Of a stretch of 64,000 nt of DNA, positions 1-7,319 are shown piece by piece. The translations under genes were made by a program, and so were the position numbers. The notes beneath the pieces are model-generated. The model was not told the DNA's origin. It made no database searches and saw nothing but the letters and a program-made list of their open reading frames with translations. Origin of the DNA: Cellulomonas humilata (lineage in GTDB: Bacteria > Actinomycetota > Actinomycetes > Actinomycetales > Cellulomonadaceae); contig NZ_JAUSVB010000002.1 of the NCBI RefSeq assembly GCF_030814415.1, positions 558,001 through 622,000 on the forward strand. Direction: 5' to 3'. Every line of letters begins with the position of its first letter. Within the stretch, counting starts at the first letter, position 1.

Positions 1-591
1 GTACCGCTGCTCCTTCCAGGGGTCCCCGTAGGCGTGGTACCCGAGCCGCTCCCAGAACCCCCACGTGTCCTCGGTCATCAGGTCGATGCTGCGGACCCAC
101 TTGGCGGACTTCCAGAAGTACAGGTGCGGGATGAGCAGCCGGGCCGGGCCGCCGTGCTCGGGGGGCAGCGGGGCGCCGTCGTACTGGTAGGCGATCCAGG
201 CCTTGCCGCCGCGCAGGTCCGCCAGCGGGACGTTCGTCGTGTAGCCACCGTCGCAGTGCGCCATCACGTACTGCTCCTCGGGCGCCACCTCGACGCCGTC
301 GAGCAGCGTGTCCAGCGAGATGCCCCGCCATGCGGAGTCGAGCTTGCTCCACTTGGTCACGCAGTGGATGTCCTTGACGATGTCGTCGTGGGGCAGGTGC
401 GTCAGCTCGGACCACGTCCAGCTGGCGCGCGGCGCCCCGCCGGCGGTGATCGAGAACGTCCACGTGGACAGGTCGGCGCGCGGTGTCGGGCCCGCCGACA
501 GCACGGGGAACCCGCGCTCGAGGTACTGACCGGGCGGGATCCGGGGGTCGACCTCGCGCTTGCCGCGGAACCCGCGGGAGATGATCGCCAT
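1..591 (-). CDS. Sulfite-oxidase-like molybdopterin oxidoreductase (3' end outside window)
   Basis: Only the N-terminal 197 codons are present; the gene runs off base 1. The product resembles the oxidoreductase molybdopterin-binding (SUOX/MsrP-like) family, in which a conserved cysteine ligates molybdenum. That cysteine is visible at residue 77 in DIHCVTKWSKLD, followed by family-typical blocks such as AHCDGGYTTNVPL, GGPARLLIPHLYFWKSAKW and GFWERLGYHAYGDPW. No signal peptide or membrane segment is seen in this part, so a cytoplasmic soluble enzyme is likely, but the substrate is unknown. I chose ATG at 591 because the product then begins MAIISRGFRGKR, as in relatives. An in-frame GTG at 621 is an alternative. 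It is transcribed in the same direction as the helicase gene, from which a hairpin terminator separates it. Confidence 0.85.
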   Translation of the reverse strand, partial: MAIISRGFRGKREVDPRIPPGQYLERGFPVLSAGPTPRADLSTWTFSITAGGAPRASWTWSELTHLPHDDIVKDIHCVTKWSKLDSAWRGISLDTLLDGVEVAPEEQYVMAHCDGGYTTNVPLADLRGGKAWIAYQYDGAPLPPEHGGPARLLIPHLYFWKSAKWVRSIDLMTEDTWGFWERLGYHAYGDPWKEQRY

Positions 592-676
592 CAGGACGCC
601 GTGCGGTTCGACATGGTTCACTCCCGGGTGTCGGAGACGCTCCGGATCATCATGCGGCCCCACCCTGCGGATGCGC

Positions 677-710
677 CAGAGGCCGGCCCGACGATCCGGA
701 CCGGCCTCTG
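677..710 (-). terminator. Hairpin terminator after the DEAD-box helicase gene
   Basis: A perfect 10-bp stem (677-686 pairing with 701-710, arm CAGAGGCCGG) with a 14-base loop lies just past the helicase stop on the minus strand. There is no clear T-tract, as is common in high-GC actinobacteria. Confidence 0.7.
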
Positions 711-729
711 AACTGTGCGTATGTCGGCG

Positions 730-2118
730 TCAGCCGCGCGAGTACACCACGCGCGGGCCGCCCGAGGTCGACGCACCGGAGCCGCTGCCGGTGCCGCGAC
801 CGCTGCCACCGCGACGGCGACGCTGGCCGGAGCCGGCGGCCGGAGCGGCCGTTGCGGGGGCGCCACCGCGGCCACGGCCTCGGCCACGTCCGCCGCCGCC
901 ACCGCCGCCACCGTTGGTGGGCTGAGCAGGCGGGGCCACGTACTTCACGGGCGCGGCGACCTCGCCGACGAGGCGCGTGAGCGTCGCGTCACCGGGGAAG
1001 ACAGGCTTCGGCGTCGCGGTGATCTTGGCGGCACGCGTGAGCTGGCGGACGTCGCCGCGCTGCTCGGGCAGGACGATCGTGACGACGTCGCCACCCGACC
1101 CGGCACGCGCGGTGCGGCCGGAGCGGTGCAGGTACGCCTTGTGCTCGGCCGGCGGGTCGACGTGCACGACGAGCTCGATGTCGTCGACGTGGATGCCACG
1201 CGCGGCGATGTCGGTGGCGACGAGCACGCGGACCGCACCGGAGGAGAACGCCTCGAGGTTCCGCTCGCGGGCGCCCTGCGCCAGGTTGCCGTGCAGGTCC
1301 ACGGCCGGGATGCCGTCCATGGTCAGCTGCTTGGCCAGCTTCTTCGCCTGGTGCTTGGTGCGCATGAACAGCACGCGGCGTCCGGTGCCGGAGGCGAGGT
1401 GGTGGACGACCTGCTTCTTGGCGTCGGCGTCGCGGACCTCGAACAGGTGGTGGGTCATCGCGGCGACGGGGGACTCGGCGCTGTCCACGGAGTGCTCGAC
1501 GGGCGAGGTCAGGTACCGCTTGACCAGCTGGTCGACACCCTTGTCCAGGGTGGCCGAGAAGAGCAGGCGCTGGCCGGCCTTCGGGGTCTTGTCCATGATC
1601 CGCTTCACGCCGGGCAGGAAGCCGAGGTCGGCCATGTGGTCGGCCTCGTCGAGCACGGTGATCTGCACGTCGTCGAGCGTGAGGGCCTTCTGGTTGAGCA
1701 GGTCCTCGAGCCGGCCGGGGCAGGCGATGACGATGTCGATGCCGCCGTTGAGGGCGGAGGTCTGCTTGCCCTGCGACACGCCGCCGAAGATCACGGTCGT
1801 GTTGAGGCCGAGCACCTTGGCCAGCGGCGCGATGGTCGCGTCGATCTGCGACGCGAGCTCGCGCGTCGGGGCCAGGACGAGGGCGCGGGGGCGGCGGGGC
1901 GCCTTGCCCTTGCCGGCGGTGGCGGCGAGCCGCACGACGAGCGGCAGGGCGAACGCGAGCGTCTTTCCGGAGCCCGTGCGGCCGCGGCCGAGGACGTCGC
2001 GGCCGGCCAGCGAGTCGGGCAGCGTGGCGGTCTGGATGGGGAAGGGGGCGGTGATGCCCTGTGCGGTGAGCGCTGCCGTGAGGGCAGCGGGCACGCCAAG
2101 ATCGGTGAACGACGTCAT
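730..2118 (-). CDS. DEAD/DEAH-box ATP-dependent RNA helicase
   Basis: 462-residue superfamily-2 RNA helicase of the RhlE/DeaD type, expected to unwind RNA duplexes during ribosome assembly or RNA decay in the cytoplasm. Motifs appear in order: Q-motif-like FPIQTATLP near residue 25, Walker A GRTGSGKT near 45, PTRELA near 85, DEAD at VLDEADHM near 160, SATL near 190, then the second RecA domain with ATDIAARG and HRSGRTAR. The C-terminal tail after about residue 395 is low complexity, rich in Gly and Arg (RGRGRGRGG), and is a likely RNA-binding tail. It is monocistronic, with about 215 bases to the divergent ABC genes. The closest named paralogue cannot be decided from sequence alone. Confidence 0.93.
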   Translation of the reverse strand: MTSFTDLGVPAALTAALTAQGITAPFPIQTATLPDSLAGRDVLGRGRTGSGKTLAFALPLVVRLAATAGKGKAPRRPRALVLAPTRELASQIDATIAPLAKVLGLNTTVIFGGVSQGKQTSALNGGIDIVIACPGRLEDLLNQKALTLDDVQITVLDEADHMADLGFLPGVKRIMDKTPKAGQRLLFSATLDKGVDQLVKRYLTSPVEHSVDSAESPVAAMTHHLFEVRDADAKKQVVHHLASGTGRRVLFMRTKHQAKKLAKQLTMDGIPAVDLHGNLAQGARERNLEAFSSGAVRVLVATDIAARGIHVDDIELVVHVDPPAEHKAYLHRSGRTARAGSGGDVVTIVLPEQRGDVRQLTRAAKITATPKPVFPGDATLTRLVGEVAAPVKYVAPPAQPTNGGGGGGGGRGRGRGRGGAPATAAPAAGSGQRRRRGGSGRGTGSGSGASTSGGPRVVYSRG

Positions 2119-2333
2119 AGAGAAAGAGCCTCTCGGGGCTTGGTCGGGGTCCGCCGCCAGAGCAACCAGAGCGGGTGCTCCGGGGGACCTCCACGACGCG
2201 GGGCGCGCAGGTTCGCGCAGCCCTTGGTGCGCCTACCCTCTCACACGGGATGCCGGGACGTGGCTCGCGGTGGTGAGCGTCACAAGGCACGATCGGTGGC
2301 AGACACCCTGCTGACGAGGAGGAACGCCCCCGC

Positions 2334-3074
2334 ATGACCGCTCCTGTGATCGCCTCCGCGCACGACCTGGTGAAGGTCTACGGCGCGGGCGCGACCGCCG
2401 TCCGGGCGCTCGACGGGGTGGACGTCGACCTGGTCCGCGGGGAGCTGACCGCGATCATGGGGCCGTCCGGCTCCGGCAAGTCGACGCTCATGCACTGCCT
2501 CGCGGGGCTGGACCGACCGACGTCCGGGACGGTGGTGGTCGACGGCCAGACGGTGAGCAGCATGTCGGAGCGGAAGCTGACGGCGCTGCGCCGGACGAGG
2601 ATCGGGTTCGTCTTCCAGGCGTACAACCTGGTGCCCACGCTGACGGCTCTGGAGAACATCACCCTGCCGCTCGACATCGCCCGGCGGCACGTCGACCGCG
2701 CCCACCTCGACCTCGTGGTGGAGACGCTCGGGCTCACCGACCGGCTCGGGCACAAGCCGAACGAGCTGTCCGGGGGGCAGCAGCAGCGGGTGGCGTGCGC
2801 GCGGGCACTCGTCGCCCGGCCGGCGGTGGTGTTCGCGGACGAGCCCACCGGCAACCTGGACAGCACGTCCGCGGCGGAGGTGCTCGGGTTCCTGCGCAGC
2901 AGCGTCGACGAGCTCGGGCAGTCCGTGGTGATGGTCACGCACGACCCCACGTCGGCCGGCTACGCCCACCGGGTGCTGTTCCTGGCGGACGGGCGGCTGG
3001 TGGGCGAGCTGCGGGACCCGACGGCGGAGACGGTGCTGGCCGCTCTGACGGCGATCCGCGTCGGAACGCCCTGA
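2334..3074 (+). CDS. ABC transporter ATP-binding protein (MacB/LolD type)
   Basis: 246-residue nucleotide-binding subunit of a MacB/FtsX-type ABC transporter. Seen in sequence: Walker A GPSGSGKST near residue 43, Q-loop FVFQAYNLVP near 93, signature LSGGQQQRVACARAL near 143, Walker B VVFADEPTGNLDS near 167, and the switch histidine in VMVTHD. FVFQAYNLVPTLTALEN is typical of the family that couples ATP hydrolysis to mechanotransmission or export of lipoproteins, peptides or drugs rather than import. An AGGAGG lies upstream of the ATG. The stop overlaps the permease start (TGATG at 3072-3076), so the two are translationally coupled. Confidence 0.95.
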   Translation: MTAPVIASAHDLVKVYGAGATAVRALDGVDVDLVRGELTAIMGPSGSGKSTLMHCLAGLDRPTSGTVVVDGQTVSSMSERKLTALRRTRIGFVFQAYNLVPTLTALENITLPLDIARRHVDRAHLDLVVETLGLTDRLGHKPNELSGGQQQRVACARALVARPAVVFADEPTGNLDSTSAAEVLGFLRSSVDELGQSVVMVTHDPTSAGYAHRVLFLADGRLVGELRDPTAETVLAALTAIRVGTP

Positions 3075-5620
3075 TGGTTCGCGTCGCGCTGCGCGGGGTG
3101 CGCGCGCACCTCGTGCGGTTCTGCCTGTCGGTGCTCGCGGTCGCGCTCGGGGTGGCGTTCGTCGCGGGGACGTTCGCGCTGCGCACGATGCTGAGCTCCA
3201 CGTTCACCGACATCGTCGCGACGACGACGCTCGGCGACGCCTACGTCCGCGGCTCGGAGGCGGCCGGGGGAACGGGCGGGCCGGACCGGATCAGCCCGGA
3301 GGTGCGCAACCCGGTGCCGCTGACCCTGGTGGACGAGCTCGAGGCGGTCGACGGGGTGGCCGCGGTGCTCCCCGACGTGCAGGGACCGCTCGTCCTCGTC
3401 GGCGCCGACGGCACCGCGGTGCAGAGCACGCAGGCGCCGAGCTTCGCGTTCTCCTACGACCCGCGGGACCCGGCCGTGGACGTGGTCGCCGGGCGGGCGC
3501 CCGCCGACGCCGACGAGATCGGGGTGGAGTCGGCGTCGCTGGCCGCGTCGGGGCTGGCGATCGGTGACGCGACGAGCGTGGTCGTCGGCGGTGAGGTCCG
3601 CCCGGTCACGGTCGTCGGCGAGATGGGGCTCGGTGCCGCCCTGGCCGGTGCCACCGTCGTCTTCCTCGACCCGGAGACAGCCGAGGCCGCGTTCGCGCCG
3701 GACGGCACGGTCGCCACCATCTCCGTGCTCGCGGACGACGGGCTGACCGAGCAGCAGCTGGTGGACCAGCTCGCTCCCGTCCTGGCCGAGTCGGGCGTCC
3801 CGGCGGAGGCGGTCACCGGGGACGAGGTGCGCGAGCAGTCCACCGAGAACATCCTCACGGTCCTCGGGTTCATCACGACGTTCCTGCTGGTCTTCGCGGG
3901 GATCTCGCTGTTCGTCGGCGGCTTCATCATCGCCAACACGTTCTCCATGTGGGTCCGGCAGCGGACGCGCGAGCTCGCACTGCTCCGGGCGGTCGGCGCG
4001 TCGCCGCTGCAGGTGTTCACCTCGATCGTGCTGCAGGCCGCGATCGTCGGCGTGGTGGGCGCGGTCCTCGGCGTGGCCGGCGGCCTCGGCCTGGTCGTCG
4101 TGCTCCGCGGGGTGCTCGGCCGGTTCGGCATGGAGCTCACCGGCCGGGTGCCGCTCGACGGGTTCACGCTTGTGGTCTCGGTGCTGGTCGGCACCCTGGT
4201 GAGCGTGCTCGCCGCGGCGCTGCCCGCCCGGCGGGCGGCGCTGGTGCCGCCCGTCGAGGCGTTGCGCGACGAGGTCCTCCTGCCCGAGCGCTCCCTGACC
4301 CGACGGGCCGTCGTGGGGATCGCGCTGGTGGTGCTGGGCGTCGCCGCGGTCGTCGTCGCGCTGCTGGACCCGACCGCGGACCACGCCGGAGCGGTGCTCG
4401 GGATCGGCGCTGGCGCGGTGGTCCTGGGGGTGCTCGCCGCGTCGCCGGTGCTGGCGCGCGGGTTCCTGCGGGTGGCGGCCCTCCCGTTCGCCGCCTGGCG
4501 CCCGGTGGGTCCGCTGGCGCGGGGCAACGTCACCCGCAACCCCCGGCGCACGGCGAACACCGCGGGCGCCCTGATGATCGGGATGGCCCTCGTGGGTGCC
4601 GCCGCCGTGATCGCGGCCACCACCCAGGCGTCGACCAGCGCCATCGTCACGCAGGAGGCCACCACCGACTACATCCTGCGCGGGGCCGCCCAGGGCACGG
4701 TGCCGGAGCAGGCCGTCGTCGCCGTCCGGGCGCTGCCCGACGTGCGGGCGGCCGACACGTTCGCGACCGCCAACGTGCTCGTCGGCGACTCCGCCTTCGC
4801 GATCACCGGCATCGACCCCGACGCGGTCGGCCGCAGCATCCGGACCGAGGTGGTCGAGGGCGACTTCCCCGCCGCGCTCGCGGTCGGCGAGGTCGCCGTG
4901 CAGCGGACCACGATGGACGACGAGGACTGGTCGCTCGGGCAGGAGCTGGACCTCGTCGGCTCGTCGGGCGCGGAGACGCTCACGATCGGCGCCGTCATCG
5001 ACTCGCCCGCGTTCGGGGTGCCGTTCGTCGTGTCGCAGGACGTGCTCGACCCGCTCTTCCCGCCCGACGAGCAGCGCGTGACCACGGTCTTCGTCACGGC
5101 GGCCGACGGGGCCGACGTCACGGCGCTGCGCGACGAGCTCACCGCGGCGGTCCGCCCGTACGTGGTCGTCTCGGTGATGGACAGCGAGGAGTTCGTCTCG
5201 GACCTGGCCGCACAGGTGGACCGGGTGCTCGTGATCCTCTACGCGCTGCTCGGGCTGTCCGTCGTCATCGCCGTGCTCGGCATCGTGAACACGCTCGCCC
5301 TGTCCGTGATCGAGCGCACCCGCGAGATCGGGCTGCTCCGCGCGGTCGGCCTGGGCCGGCTCCAGCTGGGGACCACGATCACGCTGGAGTCGGTGCTCAC
5401 GGCCGTGTTCGGCACCACCGTCGGGCTGGTGCTGGGGGTCGCGCTCGCCGCGACGCTGCCGACGGTGTTCGCGGACGTGGGCCTGCGGACGCTCGCGATC
5501 CCGTGGACGAGCCTCGCGCTGATGCTCGCGCTCGCGGTGGTGGTCGGGGTCGTCGCGGCGCTGTGGCCGGCGGTCAGAGCGGCGCGCCTGCCGGTCCTGG
5601 ACGCGGTGAGCACGGAATGA
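3074..5620 (+). CDS. FtsX-like ABC transporter permease, two-repeat form
   Basis: 848-residue membrane partner of the preceding ATPase. The ATG at 3074 overlaps the ATPase stop. An N-terminal transmembrane helix (about residues 15-38, CLSVLAVALGVAFVAG) leads into a large extracellular MacB-periplasmic-core-like region. Three helices with an FtsX domain follow at about 260-385 (NILTVLGFITTFLLVFAGI, RTRELALLRAVGAS). The pattern then repeats, ending with a second FtsX domain at about 720-840 (ERTREIGLLRAVGLG). The paired 'RTRExxLLRAVG' motifs mark an internally duplicated permease, as in many Gram-positive export/stress ABC systems. Substrate unknown. No two-component system is adjacent to suggest an antimicrobial-peptide detoxification role. 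Confidence 0.93.
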   Translation: MVRVALRGVRAHLVRFCLSVLAVALGVAFVAGTFALRTMLSSTFTDIVATTTLGDAYVRGSEAAGGTGGPDRISPEVRNPVPLTLVDELEAVDGVAAVLPDVQGPLVLVGADGTAVQSTQAPSFAFSYDPRDPAVDVVAGRAPADADEIGVESASLAASGLAIGDATSVVVGGEVRPVTVVGEMGLGAALAGATVVFLDPETAEAAFAPDGTVATISVLADDGLTEQQLVDQLAPVLAESGVPAEAVTGDEVREQSTENILTVLGFITTFLLVFAGISLFVGGFIIANTFSMWVRQRTRELALLRAVGASPLQVFTSIVLQAAIVGVVGAVLGVAGGLGLVVVLRGVLGRFGMELTGRVPLDGFTLVVSVLVGTLVSVLAAALPARRAALVPPVEALRDEVLLPERSLTRRAVVGIALVVLGVAAVVVALLDPTADHAGAVLGIGAGAVVLGVLAASPVLARGFLRVAALPFAAWRPVGPLARGNVTRNPRRTANTAGALMIGMALVGAAAVIAATTQASTSAIVTQEATTDYILRGAAQGTVPEQAVVAVRALPDVRAADTFATANVLVGDSAFAITGIDPDAVGRSIRTEVVEGDFPAALAVGEVAVQRTTMDDEDWSLGQELDLVGSSGAETLTIGAVIDSPAFGVPFVVSQDVLDPLFPPDEQRVTTVFVTAADGADVTALRDELTAAVRPYVVVSVMDSEEFVSDLAAQVDRVLVILYALLGLSVVIAVLGIVNTLALSVIERTREIGLLRAVGLGRLQLGTTITLESVLTAVFGTTVGLVLGVALAATLPTVFADVGLRTLAIPWTSLALMLALAVVVGVVAALWPAVRAARLPVLDAVSTE

Positions 5621-5663
5621 CAAGGCCACGCCCGATGTGCAGATCAATGATGACCTCGGCGGA

Positions 5664-5669
5664 TACCCT
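5664..5669 (+). promoter_or_regulatory. -10 box (TACCCT) for the CYTH gene
   Basis: TACCCT ends 6 bases before GTG 5676, so transcription should start at or next to the start codon (leaderless). This supports GTG 5676 over the ATG at 5637, which would lie upstream of the promoter. Confidence 0.5.
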
Positions 5670-5675
5670 CGGAGG

Positions 5676-6317
5676 GTGAGCGACACGGGGTACGGCGACT
5701 TCGAGTTCGAGCGTCGCTTCTGGGCGGGTGACGTGCCCGCGGACCTGCTCGACGCCTCCCCGGCCCTGATCGTCCAGAGCTACGTCCTGGCCGACGCCGG
5801 CTTCGCCATCCGCGTCCGCGTGCAGGCCACCGTCGAGGGGCTCGTGCTGGAGCCCGGGCTCGACGAGCTGGCGATCCTCGACCGGTACGCCGACCAGATG
5901 GACTTCTGCGCGATCACCGTCAAGGGGCCCATGAACGAGGGCACCCGCTACGAGGCAGAGCGCGAGCTCGACGTCTCGGTCGGCATCGAGCTGGTCCGGC
6001 GCGGCGGCGCCCGCGTGGCCAAGACCCGCCACTCGGTCTGGCTGGGCGACGACGGCTGGGTGGTCGACACGTTCGCGGGCGGCAACGCGCCGCTGATGAT
6101 CGCCGAGGTGGAACGCGGCGGCCCGGTCACCGACCTGACCATCCCCGACTTCTGCGTCACCGAGGTGACCTCGGACCCGCGGTTCTCCAACGACGCGCTG
6201 GCGGGCACGCCCTACGGGACGTGGTCCGCCGCGTACGAGGCCGAGCTGGCCACGCGCGGTCCACGGTTCCTGGAGAGCCTCGGGCACAACCACCGCGCGG
6301 GCGATCCCAGCGACTAG
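5676..6317 (+). CDS. CYTH domain protein
   Basis: 213-residue protein of the CYTH (CyaB/thiamine triphosphatase) superfamily, whose members bind triphosphate-containing or polyphosphate ligands with divalent metals in a beta-barrel tunnel. The N-terminal signature appears as E10-x-E12-x-R14 (FEFERRF), with Arg where the classical ExExK has Lys. Basic and acidic strands follow (YEAERELDVSV, KTRHSVWLG, DTFAGGNAPLMIAEVE), matching the usual CYTH pattern. I start at GTG 5676 because a -10 box abuts it; an ATG at 5637 would add 13 unlikely residues. It converges on a CHAD protein with which it shares a CTAG stop. CYTH and CHAD are often fused or neighbouring, which suggests a polyphosphate-related role (inference). 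Confidence 0.85.
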   Translation: MSDTGYGDFEFERRFWAGDVPADLLDASPALIVQSYVLADAGFAIRVRVQATVEGLVLEPGLDELAILDRYADQMDFCAITVKGPMNEGTRYEAERELDVSVGIELVRRGGARVAKTRHSVWLGDDGWVVDTFAGGNAPLMIAEVERGGPVTDLTIPDFCVTEVTSDPRFSNDALAGTPYGTWSAAYEAELATRGPRFLESLGHNHRAGDPSD

Positions 6318-7189
6318 CCCATCCAGCGGCGGTGCCCCGGGTCTGCCGCGCGTCGCAGCGGCTTCGCGGCAGCGTCCTGGGCCGCCTCCCCGGCCCTCTG
6401 CTCCAGGGCGTGCAGCCGGCCGTACGTGAAGGTGCTCTCCCCATCGAGCTCGGCCTGGTGGGCGAGCCGGCGCAGCGTCTCCTGCCGGGTCACGGCGTCG
6501 TGCTGCGCCCCGAGGACCTCCTGCACGCGGTGCGCCCGCTTCGCGCTGCGCCGCGCAGGCGCTCCGACGCTCGCTGCCGCCACCTCGCTGGCGTACCGGG
6601 CGCGTCGCGCCGCCTTGCGGACCTCGTGCAAGGCCTCGTCACGCTCCTCCCCGGCAGCGGCTGCCGCGGCGACCTCCAGCGCACGATCGAGACGGTCCCA
6701 CGCTCGGTGGGCGCGGCGAGGGAGGACCGCGGTGGCCTTGCGGGAGGCCTTCGGGCCTGGTGGCAGGTCCTGCGCCAGGGTCGCGACGAGCTCCGCGAAC
6801 CGCGCCGACGCCAGCCACGCGTCCACCCGGTCCTGCGCGAGGAGGCGGGCGGCGGAGCGGTCCTCGTCGATCCGCTGCTCGATCGGGCCGACGACGAGTC
6901 CGGGGTCCTCGTGCGCGAGCCGGCGCCGCAGCGCGTGGCCCTCGACGTAGGCGTCCCGGGCGGTGCCGAGCACGTGCCCGAGCTCGGCCAGCTCGTCGCG
7001 CACCGGATCGGTGACCTCGCGATCCAGCACCGGTCGGTACACCGACAGGGCCGCGCGCAGCCGTCGGGTGGCCACCCGGGCGTCGTGCACGGCGTCGTCG
7101 TCCCCGTCCCGCACCCCGGGGACCGCGGCGAGCAGCCGCTCGGTCTGGGTGGAGACGTACGCCTGCACGACCTCGCCCGCGGATCCCAT
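6314..7189 (-). CDS. CHAD domain protein
   Basis: 291-residue, helix-rich, positively charged protein of the CHAD family (conserved histidine alpha-helical domain), known to bind inorganic polyphosphate. The conserved histidines lie in basic helices: DDAVHDARVATRRLRAAL near residues 30-47, and a second similar helix EALHEVRKAARRARYASEV near 200. This gives the expected two-fold four-helix-bundle repeat. There are no transmembrane segments, so it is probably cytoplasmic. The gene is convergent with the CYTH gene and the two stop codons share the palindrome CTAG (6314-6317). ATG 7189 gives a typical N-terminus. The exact biological role is unknown. Confidence 0.9.
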   Translation of the reverse strand: MGSAGEVVQAYVSTQTERLLAAVPGVRDGDDDAVHDARVATRRLRAALSVYRPVLDREVTDPVRDELAELGHVLGTARDAYVEGHALRRRLAHEDPGLVVGPIEQRIDEDRSAARLLAQDRVDAWLASARFAELVATLAQDLPPGPKASRKATAVLPRRAHRAWDRLDRALEVAAAAAAGEERDEALHEVRKAARRARYASEVAAASVGAPARRSAKRAHRVQEVLGAQHDAVTRQETLRRLAHQAELDGESTFTYGRLHALEQRAGEAAQDAAAKPLRRAADPGHRRWMG

Positions 7190-7319
7190 CTGTCGAGCCT
7201 GTCACGCCGCCCGGCGTCCCGCGAGCAGCCCCGCGTCACTCTCGCGAGCCGCTCGCCAGGCGGTCCGTCCCGTGAGTCCCTCGTATGCTGACGGTCGTTC
7301 GCGACCAGGAGGTAGACCC

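Noticed and set aside
715..2337. Long plus-strand reading frame of 540 codons opposite the DEAD-box helicase
   Set aside because: It is the GC-rich shadow of the helicase gene; its translation is Arg/Gly/Val-rich with no domain, while the minus strand has every helicase motif.
2960..5686. 908-codon minus-strand frame opposite the FtsX permease
   Set aside because: Its composition (Arg, Asp, His-rich, no motifs) is that of an antisense frame in high-GC DNA, and the plus-strand permease is well supported.
6963..7319. Upstream in-frame extension of the lipoprotein gene
   Set aside because: It overlaps the CHAD gene antisense, and the AGGAGGT plus lipobox signal peptide clearly place the start at 7320.
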